A stretch of 64,000 nucleotides of DNA from Lampropedia aestuarii (lineage in GTDB: Bacteria; Pseudomonadota; Gammaproteobacteria; Burkholderiales; Burkholderiaceae_C), in the NCBI RefSeq assembly GCF_004803635.1, contig NZ_SSWX01000010.1:1-64000 (forward strand), read 5' to 3'. The position numbers and the translations under genes were made by a program. How positions within the stretch are numbered: position 1 is the stretch's first letter; each line of letters starts with the position of its first letter. This document shows positions 17,694 to 25,512 of the stretch, piece after piece. The notes under the pieces were generated by a model. It was not told the origin of the DNA and made no database searches. It saw nothing but the letters and a program-made list of their open reading frames with translations.

Positions 17694-17821
17694 ATGGCAC
17701 TCACTTTCTATGGCTGTTACGCAGCGTCAATGACGCCTCGATTGTACTGGGCCGTCGTGCAGCGTGGTCGCTAGCCAGCCAAGGCAGTGCTTGGCATGGC
17801 ATGAGCGCGATGGCTTGGTAT

Positions 17822-18856
17822 TTATTGGCCTGCAGCAATCGCGCTTTCGGCTTTGCCCACCAGGTCTTCGCCAATTTGCTTCTTCCATTTGTCATACACG
17901 CCGCGTGTGGCATCGACAAACTGCTGGCGTTCGGCATCGCTCAGGTGGTGGATTTGTACGCCCTTGGCTTCCAGGTCCTTCCACTGGCTTTGGTCATCAC
18001 CGGTCATGCCTTTGCGGGCAATCGCAATTTGCTGCTGGGCTGCATCCAGGGCCGCCTGGCGCACAATCGCCTGGTCTTCTGGTGTCCAGGTATTCCAGAT
18101 ATTTTCAGCGACGACGAAAATCAATGGGTCAGCGACGTAGCCCCAGGCCGTCAGGTGTTTCTGGTCGACATTTTCCAATTTTGCGGCAGCAAACACCGAC
18201 ACCGGGTTTTCTTGCCCATCGACTGCGCCCGAAGCCATTGCCGGTTGTGCATCGGCCCAGCTCATTTGCACTGGGTTGGCACCCAGGGCCGTCATCGTGT
18301 CCAAGAACAGCGGTGAGCCCACGACACGCAGTTTCAGGCCTTTGAGGTCGGCTGGGGTTTTGATCGGGTGCTTGGAGTTGGAGACTTCACGAAAACCATT
18401 TTCGCCCCAGGCCAGCGGCACGACACCGCGTTTGCTCAGCTGCGCAAACAAGTCCTTGCCAACCTCGCCTTGGGTCAAGGCATCAATGGCTGGGTAGTCG
18501 GGCATCAGAAATGGCAGGGCGAACAGGTTCAGCTCTTTGACTTGTGGCGACCAGTTGATGGTCGAGCCCACGGCCAAATCAATCACACCTTGGCGCAGCG
18601 CCGTGAATTCGCGGGTTTGGTCGCCGCCCACCAGCGAGGTGCCAGGGTAGAGTTTGATGTTAATGCGCCCATCGGTGCGCTCTTTGACCAGATCGGCCCA
18701 AATCTCACCGCCCTTGCCCCAGGGGAATGCGGGGCCCAAGACCAGCGACATTTTGTACTCTGGCTTGTAGTTGGCTTGTGCCATGGCCGGCGCTTGCAGT
18801 GCCAGCCCCAAGCCTGCAGCCGCGCAAAGGCTGAGCATCAGTTGGCGTAATTTCAT
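17822..18856 (-). CDS. TRAP transporter substrate-binding protein (DctP family)
   Basis: 344 aa with a Sec signal peptide (LMLSLCAAAGLGLALQAPAMA). The mature part has the DctP fold signature, including LKGLKLRVVGSPLFLDTMTALGANPVQMSW, where the arginine binds the ligand carboxylate, and AVDGQENPVSV. Periplasmic binder for a small organic acid. AAGGAG precedes the ATG. It is the last gene of a dctQ-dctM-dctP set on the minus strand, an unusual but known order. The neighbouring divergent DadA-like oxidase suggests the ligand may be an amino acid or related acid; this is inference. Confidence 0.93.
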   Translation of the reverse strand: MKLRQLMLSLCAAAGLGLALQAPAMAQANYKPEYKMSLVLGPAFPWGKGGEIWADLVKERTDGRINIKLYPGTSLVGGDQTREFTALRQGVIDLAVGSTINWSPQVKELNLFALPFLMPDYPAIDALTQGEVGKDLFAQLSKRGVVPLAWGENGFREVSNSKHPIKTPADLKGLKLRVVGSPLFLDTMTALGANPVQMSWADAQPAMASGAVDGQENPVSVFAAAKLENVDQKHLTAWGYVADPLIFVVAENIWNTWTPEDQAIVRQAALDAAQQQIAIARKGMTGDDQSQWKDLEAKGVQIHHLSDAERQQFVDATRGVYDKWKKQIGEDLVGKAESAIAAGQ

Positions 18857-18914
18857 GGCTTAGTCTCCTTGTGGTGTGTGCGAAAAAAATCACAGTAGTG
18901 GCGCAGTGCGCCGA

Positions 18915-20219
18915 TCAATAACCCAAATAACGTGGCAAGCCAGTGGCCAGACCTGGCCAGATGATGACCATCATCATCACGCCCAGTAAGGACAACAGGA
19001 ACCAGCCAACCCACGGCATCGTGCTTTGAATATCGACACCGGCCATGCGGCACGACACCATCAGGTTCACGGCCAACGGTGGGGTGAATTGGCCCAGTGC
19101 CACATTCAGTGTGAGCAGCACGCCAAACCACACCAGATCCCATTCAAAAATCTGCGCAATCGGCAGCAGCAAAGGCACAAAGATTAAAAAGACCGAAATG
19201 CCATCGAGGAACATGCCAAACACCACCAGCAGCAAGACCACCAGTGCCAGCACCGCGTACTCGCTCAGGCCACTGCTGGTAATGGCTCGTGCCAGTGGAT
19301 CAATGATGCTCATCGTCGAGAGCGCGTAGGCAAAAATACTCGCCAGGGCCACGATGATCAGGATGATGGCCGACAGCTCTGCGGCTTCACGGAAAATATG
19401 GAACAGGTCTTTGAACTTGATCGTGCGGTAGACCACCATGCCCACAAACAAGCCGTAGTACACGGCCACCACGGCCGCTTCGGTCGGGGTGAACCAGCCC
19501 ATGCGCATGCCGCCAAGAATCAAGAATGGCGCGGCAATCCCCCAGGATGCTTCGCGCAAGCTGCGCCAAAACGGCGGCCGTGGCATATGCGCTTCGCCCG
19601 CGCCCATGCCGTTGCGACGTGAGAGCCAAATGGCCGGCACAATCAAGGCCAGTCCCACCAAAATGCCTGGAACGACGCCTGCGGCAAACAAGGCTGGCAC
19701 CGAGGCACCAGGCACCAGGACGCTGTAGACAATAAAGGCAATCGAGGGTGGAATCAGAATATCGGTCGAGGCGGCCGCGCCAATCACCGTTGCGTTGAAC
19801 GGGGCCGGGTAGCCGGCTTTGCGCATCGCCACCACCATCACACCGCCTACAGCGGCCGCGCAGGCTGGGCCTGAGCCAGAAATGCCGCCCAGGAACATCG
19901 CCACCAAAATCGCCACCATCGGCAAAATACCTGGGCCACGGCCGAAGATCGCGACAGCCAGATTGACCAAGCGCGCAGCGACGCCAGAGCGGTCAAAAAT
20001 CGAGCCGACCAGCACAAACATCGGAATCGCCATCAGCGGGTATTTGGCAATGCCGGCATAAAAGTTTTGCGGAATGGCCATCAAGCCAAACATGGGGGCA
20101 TCCCAGTTGGCCATCGCAATCGCGGCAGCGCCGCTAAAGCCCAAGGCCACACCGATCGGCACGCCCACCACCATCAACACGGTAAAGACCGCGAACATCA
20201 TCAAGGCGATTTCGGTCAT
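18915..20219 (-). CDS. TRAP transporter large permease (DctM family)
   Basis: 434 aa, 11-12 predicted membrane helices, the ion-coupled transport subunit. Starts MTEIALMMFAVFTVLMVVGVPIG and contains GGISGSGPACAAAVGGVMV and DILIPPSIAFIVY, conserved in DctM, as well as GQFTPPLAVNLMVSC near the C-terminus. The start at 20219 overlaps the dctQ stop (ATGA), which supports it over a longer in-frame reading. Works with the DctQ- and DctP-type neighbours for sodium-driven uptake. Confidence 0.93.
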   Translation of the reverse strand: MTEIALMMFAVFTVLMVVGVPIGVALGFSGAAAIAMANWDAPMFGLMAIPQNFYAGIAKYPLMAIPMFVLVGSIFDRSGVAARLVNLAVAIFGRGPGILPMVAILVAMFLGGISGSGPACAAAVGGVMVVAMRKAGYPAPFNATVIGAAASTDILIPPSIAFIVYSVLVPGASVPALFAAGVVPGILVGLALIVPAIWLSRRNGMGAGEAHMPRPPFWRSLREASWGIAAPFLILGGMRMGWFTPTEAAVVAVYYGLFVGMVVYRTIKFKDLFHIFREAAELSAIILIIVALASIFAYALSTMSIIDPLARAITSSGLSEYAVLALVVLLLVVFGMFLDGISVFLIFVPLLLPIAQIFEWDLVWFGVLLTLNVALGQFTPPLAVNLMVSCRMAGVDIQSTMPWVGWFLLSLLGVMMMVIIWPGLATGLPRYLGY

Positions 20220-20797
20220 ACGGCTTCTTGGTTGTTGGCGCTCTTGTTGGGTGCGCGCCAGGCACGCCAGGCCACGCCCAGCGCTCTGAGCGCAATGGCC
20301 AGCGACAGGATCGGCAGCCAAACGGTGTAAATCCATTTGGGCAGACCCAGGCCCGGCGAGGTTTCTTCAAACCGGAATTCATCCCAGGCGAGCTGGCCGC
20401 CCAGCCAGACCATCATCGCAAACATCGCCACCACCGCCAGCGCTGCAAACACCGCCAGAAAGCGGCGTGGGCCGGGGCCAACGCGGCTGGAGAGGTAGTC
20501 GATCTGAATGTGGTTGTTGCGCGCAGCCGCCGCACTGCCGGCCACCAGGGCCAAGAGCATCATCAGAAAAATGGATATTTCTTCGGTCCAGGCAAACGAG
20601 GTGCTGGTGAAGTAGCGGGTCAGCACATTGCCCAAGGTAATCAAACTCAGCAGCGCCAGCAAGGCCACGGAGATGCAGTCCTCAATCGCCAGCGGGACTT
20701 TGGTTGTAGGCTCGGCAGGGAGGGCGAGGATGTCCAGATCCTGCGCTGGCGAGTCGCTGGCGCTCGCTGTCGTGTGGTGGGGCTCAGAGGGGGTCAC
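20216..20797 (-). CDS. TRAP transporter small permease (DctQ family)
   Basis: 193 aa if the GTG at 20797 is used; GGAG sits 5 nt upstream and the reading further upstream has no family similarity. After a ~45-residue hydrophilic leader come four membrane helices with the DctQ pattern FTSTSFAWTEEISIFLMMLLALVAGSAAAARNNHIQIDYL. It bridges DctM and the membrane. First gene of the minus-strand TRAP operon, overlapping dctM by ATGA. The start is less certain than the family assignment. Confidence 0.85.
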   Translation of the reverse strand: MTPSEPHHTTASASDSPAQDLDILALPAEPTTKVPLAIEDCISVALLALLSLITLGNVLTRYFTSTSFAWTEEISIFLMMLLALVAGSAAAARNNHIQIDYLSSRVGPGPRRFLAVFAALAVVAMFAMMVWLGGQLAWDEFRFEETSPGLGLPKWIYTVWLPILSLAIALRALGVAWRAWRAPNKSANNQEAV

Positions 20798-21032
20798 AGT
20801 CTCTCCAACGTATTCGAATGCAGCAATCTTTATGTTGCAGTGCAGCGGCACGACCTTAGCATGGCTTGCCTGGGTGCTGGGATAGGGAAGTCCGGGATGC
20901 GAATACAAAAAAATTGTCCCAAAAGTGTGCTTGGCGGCCTTTGGCAACACATGGCGGCAAGAGCCGCGAGTACCATGTGCATGAGGCGGCCTATCGCGGA
21001 CAGCCGCCAGTATTTCGCTGTGAAAGGAAGGT

Positions 21033-22265
21033 ATGGGCAAAACGGTCATTGTTCTGGGCGCTGGTATGGTGGGCGTCAGCACGGCAGTGCAGCTGCGTAT
21101 GCGCGGCGATCAGGTGATCTTGCTCGATAGGCGTGGCCCTGGGCAAGAAACCTCGTATGGCAATGCCGGTTTGATTCAAAGCGAGGCCGTGCAGCCCTAT
21201 GGCTTTCCGATGGGCCTTGCGCCGCTGTGGAAGGTGGTGCGCAAAGCCGGTGTCGATGTCAACTACCACCTCGATGCGCTGCCCAGCCTGGCGGGGGTAT
21301 TGGCGCAGTACCGGCGCAATTCGCAGCCCGCATCCTATGCCCGCATTGCGCTGGAGTTCAGCCGCTTGGTCGCGCACGCGATTGCCTCGCACCAGGAGTT
21401 GATGGATGTGGCTGGCGGCCAGCATTTGGTCAGCCAACATGGCTGGATCAAAGTTTTGCGCGCTCCACGTGATGTCGCGGCTTTGGTGGCACTGGCCCAA
21501 ATTTTGGAGCGCGAATTTGGCGTGCCCCACCAGGCATTGGATACGGCAAGCCTGGCGCAGCTAGAGCCCCAATTGCGTGGCTTTGCTGGTGGCGTGCACT
21601 GGACCGAACCCTGGGCCGTGAATGATCCCGGTGCCTTGGTGCAGCAGTACAGCGATTATTTTGTCCAACAAGGCGGCCAGCTGGTGCGTGGCGATGCGCT
21701 GAGCCTGCGCGCTGACGGCAGTGGCTGGCAGGTCGACAGCCAGCAAGGACCTGTATCGGCTGAACAAGTGGTCATCGCGCTGGGGCCTTGGGCCCCGGAA
21801 TTGACACGCCCCTTGGGTTATCGACTGCCGCTCTTTATCAAACGCGGCTACCACATGCATTACCAATGCCAACCGCTGAGCCGCCCGGTCCATGATGCGG
21901 ACAACGGCTTCATGCTGGCACCGATGCAGCGTGGCTTGCGTTTGACCACCGGGGCTGAGTTTGCACGCATGGGGAGCCCAGCCACGCCTGTGCAGTTGGC
22001 CAAAGCCGAGGCCATTGCCCGCACGATGGTAGATCTGGGGCCTGCCGTGGAAGACCAGCCCTGGCTGGGCGCGCGGCCTTGCACGGCCGATATGAAACCA
22101 GTGATTGGTGCTGCGCCCAAACACCAGGGCTTGTGGTTCCATTTTGGCCATGCCCACCAAGGCTTTACATTGGGGCCAGCAACGGCCAAGCTGCTGGCGC
22201 AGCTGATGCATGGCGAAGCGACCTTGGTCGATCCCGAGCCATACAGCCCACTGCGCTTTATGTGA
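21033..22265 (+). CDS. DadA-like FAD-dependent amino acid oxidoreductase
   Basis: 410 aa. FAD site IVLGAGMVGVSTA (residues 6-18), SYGNAGLIQSEAVQP and the C-terminal GARPCTADMKPVIGAAP with GHAHQGFTLGP place it in the D-amino acid dehydrogenase group. AAGGAAGG-like ribosome site just before the ATG. Divergent from the TRAP operon, suggesting oxidation of the imported compound. It is distinct from the DadA-like enzyme at 4684-5922 (different active-site and C-terminal motifs), so not a recent duplicate. Convergent with radA; the AGAACGTGTT motif lies between the stops. Confidence 0.85.
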   Translation: MGKTVIVLGAGMVGVSTAVQLRMRGDQVILLDRRGPGQETSYGNAGLIQSEAVQPYGFPMGLAPLWKVVRKAGVDVNYHLDALPSLAGVLAQYRRNSQPASYARIALEFSRLVAHAIASHQELMDVAGGQHLVSQHGWIKVLRAPRDVAALVALAQILEREFGVPHQALDTASLAQLEPQLRGFAGGVHWTEPWAVNDPGALVQQYSDYFVQQGGQLVRGDALSLRADGSGWQVDSQQGPVSAEQVVIALGPWAPELTRPLGYRLPLFIKRGYHMHYQCQPLSRPVHDADNGFMLAPMQRGLRLTTGAEFARMGSPATPVQLAKAEAIARTMVDLGPAVEDQPWLGARPCTADMKPVIGAAPKHQGLWFHFGHAHQGFTLGPATAKLLAQLMHGEATLVDPEPYSPLRFM

Positions 22266-22267
22266 TG

Positions 22268-22277
22268 AACACGTTCT
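22268..22277. repeat. Gene-end motif (copy 2, reverse orientation)
   Basis: AACACGTTCT between the convergent stops of the FAD oxidoreductase and radA genes; reverse complement of the AGAACGTGTT motif seen at four other gene ends. Confidence 0.5.
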
Positions 22278-23656
22278 TACAGCGAGCGCAAACACTCCAG
22301 CGCTTGCTCAATCCGTTCGACCCCATGCACTGTTAAACCTTCAATCGGTTTTTTAGGGGCGTTTGCTTGCGGCACGATGGCCACGGTAAAGCCCAGCTTG
22401 GCCGCTTCGCGCAAGCGCTCCTGGCCGCGCGAGGCGGGCCGCACCTCACCTGCCAAGCCGACTTCGCCAAAGGCGAGAAAGCCTTTAGGCAAGGCCTGGC
22501 TGCGCAGTGATGACTGGATCGCCAGCAAGATCGCCAAGTCGGCCGCAGGCTCGCTGATGCGCACACCGCCCACTGCATTGATGAACACGTCCTGGTCGTA
22601 GGTCGCCACGCCCGCATGGCGGTGCAGCACGGCCAGCAGCATGGCCAGGCGTTCACGGTCCAAACCGACCGATAAGCGCCGTGGACTGGGGCCGCCGGTG
22701 TCCACCAGGGCCTGGATTTCCACCAGCAGGGGGCGGCTGCCTTCTAGCGTCACCAAGACGCAACTGCCAGGCACAGGTTCGTTGTGTTGGCTCAAAAAGA
22801 TCGCGCTGGGGTTGGAGACACCTTTAAGGCCAGTCTCGGTCATCGCAAACACGCCAATTTCATTGACTGCACCAAAGCGGTTTTTGATCGCGCGCACCAG
22901 GCGGAAGCTGCTGTGCGTATCGCCCTCAAAATACAGCACCGTATCGACCATGTGCTCGAGCACGCGCGGACCGGCAATCGTGCCTTCCTTGGTCACATGG
23001 CCTACCAAGACCACGGCAATGCCTGTGTTTTTGGCCAGGCGCGTCAAATGGGCGGCGCATTCACGCACCTGTGCGACTGAGCCAGGCGCCGAGCTGAGCT
23101 GGTCCGAGTACAGCGTTTGGATTGAGTCGATCACCGCCACTGCGGGCTGGTGGGTCTCAATCGCTTGGGTGATCTTTTCCAGGCCAATTTCGGTCAGGAT
23201 GGGCACCTGGCTGTCAGGCAGACCCAGGCGGCGTGCGCGTAGCGCGACCTGCGCGCCACTTTCTTCACCGCTGATGTAGAGCGTGGGCAAGCCCATGCGT
23301 TGCAGCCGATCAAGCGCTTGCAGCAACAGCGTGGATTTGCCAATGCCGGGATCGCCACCGATCAGCACCACCGAGCCCTCGACAATGCCGCCACCCAGCA
23401 CGCGGTCCAGCTCGCCCAAGCCGGTGGCCGAGCGCGCCACATCATTGGCTTGAATTTGCGACAAGGGCGTAATGGGCTGGGCACTGGCGCCGGCGTAATG
23501 GGCGCTGGCCAGCCGGTTCTTGCTCTCGGCCTTGGGCGCGGCAGCGGCGGTTTCGACCAGCGTATTCCAGGCCTCACAAGCTGGGCAGCGGCCCAACCAG
23601 CGCGGCGAGCTGGCGCCGCAGTTCGAGCATACATAGGTGGATTTATCGCGTGCCAT
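22277..23656 (-). CDS. radA: DNA repair protein RadA
   Basis: 459 aa, full length. N-terminal C4 zinc finger (CSNCGASSPRWLGRCPACEAW), RecA-like core with Walker A GGDPGIGKST, the RadA-specific KNRFG motif (KNRFGAVNEIGVF) and a Lon-protease-like C-terminal domain (FGEVGLAGEVRP). RadA is a hexameric helicase that extends heteroduplexes during homologous recombination. Start MARDKSTYVCSNCG is standard. Upstream of it on the same strand is a GtrA-like gene, 23 bp away, so the two may be cotranscribed. Confidence 0.97.
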   Translation of the reverse strand: MARDKSTYVCSNCGASSPRWLGRCPACEAWNTLVETAAAAPKAESKNRLASAHYAGASAQPITPLSQIQANDVARSATGLGELDRVLGGGIVEGSVVLIGGDPGIGKSTLLLQALDRLQRMGLPTLYISGEESGAQVALRARRLGLPDSQVPILTEIGLEKITQAIETHQPAVAVIDSIQTLYSDQLSSAPGSVAQVRECAAHLTRLAKNTGIAVVLVGHVTKEGTIAGPRVLEHMVDTVLYFEGDTHSSFRLVRAIKNRFGAVNEIGVFAMTETGLKGVSNPSAIFLSQHNEPVPGSCVLVTLEGSRPLLVEIQALVDTGGPSPRRLSVGLDRERLAMLLAVLHRHAGVATYDQDVFINAVGGVRISEPAADLAILLAIQSSLRSQALPKGFLAFGEVGLAGEVRPASRGQERLREAAKLGFTVAIVPQANAPKKPIEGLTVHGVERIEQALECLRSL

Positions 23657-23679
23657 ACAGACTCCCTGTCATCGTGGAC

Positions 23680-24123
23680 TTAGTGTTCATGCGGATGCCG
23701 GCGAAACAGCCAGGTGCTGCGGATCGCGAACGAGGCAATGTACAGCAGCACATCCACCCCGGCCTTGGTGATCACCGGTGGCCAGTGCCAGCTACTGACC
23801 AGCCATTGCACCGAGCTGGCTGAGGCCAGCATCATCGCCACGGCCAGCACCACATAGCCCAGCACCTGGTGGTGCAGTGCGTGGCGGTGCTTGCCTTTGA
23901 AGACAAACAGGCGGTTGCCAATGAAGTTGAACAGGGCCGAGAGCAGGCGTGCCAGCACGACCGAGCCAAACACATGGCCAGTGATGTGCAGAAACAGCGC
24001 AAACAAGGCCAGGTCGAGCACAAACGAGGAGCCCGCCAGCGCCAGATCCTTGAGCAAGGTGCCATAGCGTTGCCAGGCCTTGTGCCACTGTGGGGGCAAC
24101 CAGGAAGGGGGCAATGGGGTCAT
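23680..24123 (-). CDS. GtrA-family small membrane protein
   Basis: About 147 aa from the ATG at 24123 (a longer start at 24195 is possible; neither has a clear ribosome site). Four membrane helices with the GtrA/DPMS pattern: LALAGSSFVLDLALFALFL, RLLSALFNFIGNRLFVFKG and KAGVDVLLYIASFAIRSTWLFRR. GtrA proteins are thought to help flip lipid-linked sugars for cell-surface polysaccharide modification. No glycosyltransferase partner is next to it. Lies just upstream of radA on the same strand. Confidence 0.8.
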   Translation of the reverse strand: MTPLPPSWLPPQWHKAWQRYGTLLKDLALAGSSFVLDLALFALFLHITGHVFGSVVLARLLSALFNFIGNRLFVFKGKHRHALHHQVLGYVVLAVAMMLASASSVQWLVSSWHWPPVITKAGVDVLLYIASFAIRSTWLFRRHPHEH

Positions 24124-24378
24124 ACAATCAATCGCGGTTGGGGCGATCAAGCCAGTGGGCCAGTACGGCGCTTGCAGTATGCGCCGCAGTGGCATGGCTT
24201 GTGTGCCTGCCTGCCCGCATAGCAGAGGGCAAAGCCGCGATCATACCGACAGATGCGCCGCTGGCGCAGGCTGTGTGTGACGGAATGTGCGTGCAGGCCC
24301 AGGCGCCGGCATTGGGATGCCCGCTTGCGTATTGCGCTAAAGTATGGCGATCCATTCAACTGCAGTGTGAGACCTTGT

Positions 24379-24747
24379 ATGATCAAATTCACTGCGCACT
24401 CCAGTGCGCCGATCCAGTATCTGAACGCCGATGCCAAACACCTGCTGAGAATCATCGGCAAAGACGACAGCAGCGCCCAGGGCATCATTACCGAAGAGCA
24501 ATTGCCCGCTGCGCTGCAGGCGCTGGAGCAAGCGATTGAGCGCGAAGAAGCCGCACCAGAAGCGGGCACTGGCTCGCCGCAGCATCTGCCTGAGCACGCG
24601 TCCGACCACAACCCGCATGCGCACGATGCGGATGACAAAGATGGGCCAGCCCAGGCTAGCGTGTCCTTGAGAAAACGGGCCTTGCCTTTTCAACAATTGT
24701 TGCGCCAGGCGCAGCAAGACAAGGAGTTTGTGGTCTGGCAGGCCTGA
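24379..24747 (+). CDS. DUF1840 family protein
   Basis: 122 aa hydrophilic protein. The opening MIKFTAHSSAPIQYLNADAKHLLRIIGKD and the end RALPFQQLLRQAQQDKEFVVW match DUF1840, a small cytoplasmic family of Burkholderiales and relatives with unknown function. The middle (residues ~55-95) is acidic and His/Pro/Ala-rich, probably disordered. A longer in-frame reading upstream has no similarity, so the ATG at 24379 is used. Ends in a strong bidirectional terminator shared with the slyD-like gene. Confidence 0.88.
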   Translation: MIKFTAHSSAPIQYLNADAKHLLRIIGKDDSSAQGIITEEQLPAALQALEQAIEREEAAPEAGTGSPQHLPEHASDHNPHAHDADDKDGPAQASVSLRKRALPFQQLLRQAQQDKEFVVWQA

Positions 24748-24800
24748 GATGATGAACAGTCTTCAGAGGGCCGGAGCAATAGGCTTACTGTCGCTAGAAT

Positions 24801-24838
24801 AAAAGCCAAGTGCCCATTGCGTGGGAACTTGGCTTTTT
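24801..24838. terminator. Bidirectional rho-independent terminator
   Basis: AAAAGCCAAGT plus CCCA (24801-24816) pairs with TGGG plus ACTTGGCTTTTT (24822-24838); T run on the right, A run on the left. It lies between the convergent DUF1840 and slyD-like genes. Confidence 0.85.
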
Positions 24839-24869
24839 AACAGGCGCAGGCAGCTGAGCTGCCGATCAA

Positions 24870-25355
24870 TTAATGGTGGTGGCCATGTTCGCCATGGGCG
24901 TGGCGGTGCTGAATTTCTTCATCGGTGGCCGCGCGCAAGCCCAAGACGCGCACGACAAAGCGCACGTGCTGGCCAGCCAGTGGGTGGTTGCCATCGAGCT
25001 CGACCTGGGCGCCCTTGATTTTCACAACGCGAAAAACCTGGGGCTGGCCTTGCTCGTCAGCGGATTGCAATTGGCCGCCGACCTTGGTGCCCGCAGGCAA
25101 TTCGGCTTTGGGAATCAAACGCACCAGGCTTTCGTCGCGCACCCCAAAACCGTCTTCTGGGGGCAAGTCCACGGTGGTGGAGTAGCCCACGCTTTGGCCT
25201 TCAAGAGCTGCTTCAATTTTAGGCAGCAGGTTGTCGTAGCCGCCATGCAAGTAGGCCACTTCTTCGGCTTTGTTTTGCATGGGATTGCCCTTGGCATCGT
25301 CGATGCGGTAGCGGATGGTGACGACGGAGTTGGCTTGAACGGTTTCAGAGGACAT
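24870..25355 (-). CDS. SlyD-like FKBP peptidyl-prolyl isomerase
   Basis: 161 aa. FKBP-type fold interrupted by an IF chaperone domain: VVTIRYRIDDAKGNPM, then AYLHGGYDNLLPKIEAALEGQ, then the IF insertion around LPPEDGFGVRDESLVRLIPKAELPAG, then GNHPLAGQHVRFVVRVLGL. These are SlyD motifs. The tail HRHAHGEHGHHH is a short histidine-rich metal-binding segment, shorter than in E. coli SlyD. Acts in the cytoplasm as a folding catalyst and probable nickel carrier. Confidence 0.93.
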   Translation of the reverse strand: MSSETVQANSVVTIRYRIDDAKGNPMQNKAEEVAYLHGGYDNLLPKIEAALEGQSVGYSTTVDLPPEDGFGVRDESLVRLIPKAELPAGTKVGGQLQSADEQGQPQVFRVVKIKGAQVELDGNHPLAGQHVRFVVRVLGLRAATDEEIQHRHAHGEHGHHH

Positions 25356-25512
25356 AAGGGCTCACAAAGGAACGATTGAACGCACAGAGTACAGGGCAAC
25401 TGAGACCATGCATTCAGATAAAACAAAAATAACAGTGGTATTTTAGGTGCTGTGCGCGATGTGCACACAGGCTGCGCTAACGGCCATGCTGTGCACAAGG
25501 CTGGATGCGTGC

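Noticed and set aside
24147-24638. 163-aa minus-strand frame opposite DUF1840
   Set aside because: Shadow of the DUF1840 gene; no similarity or start signal.
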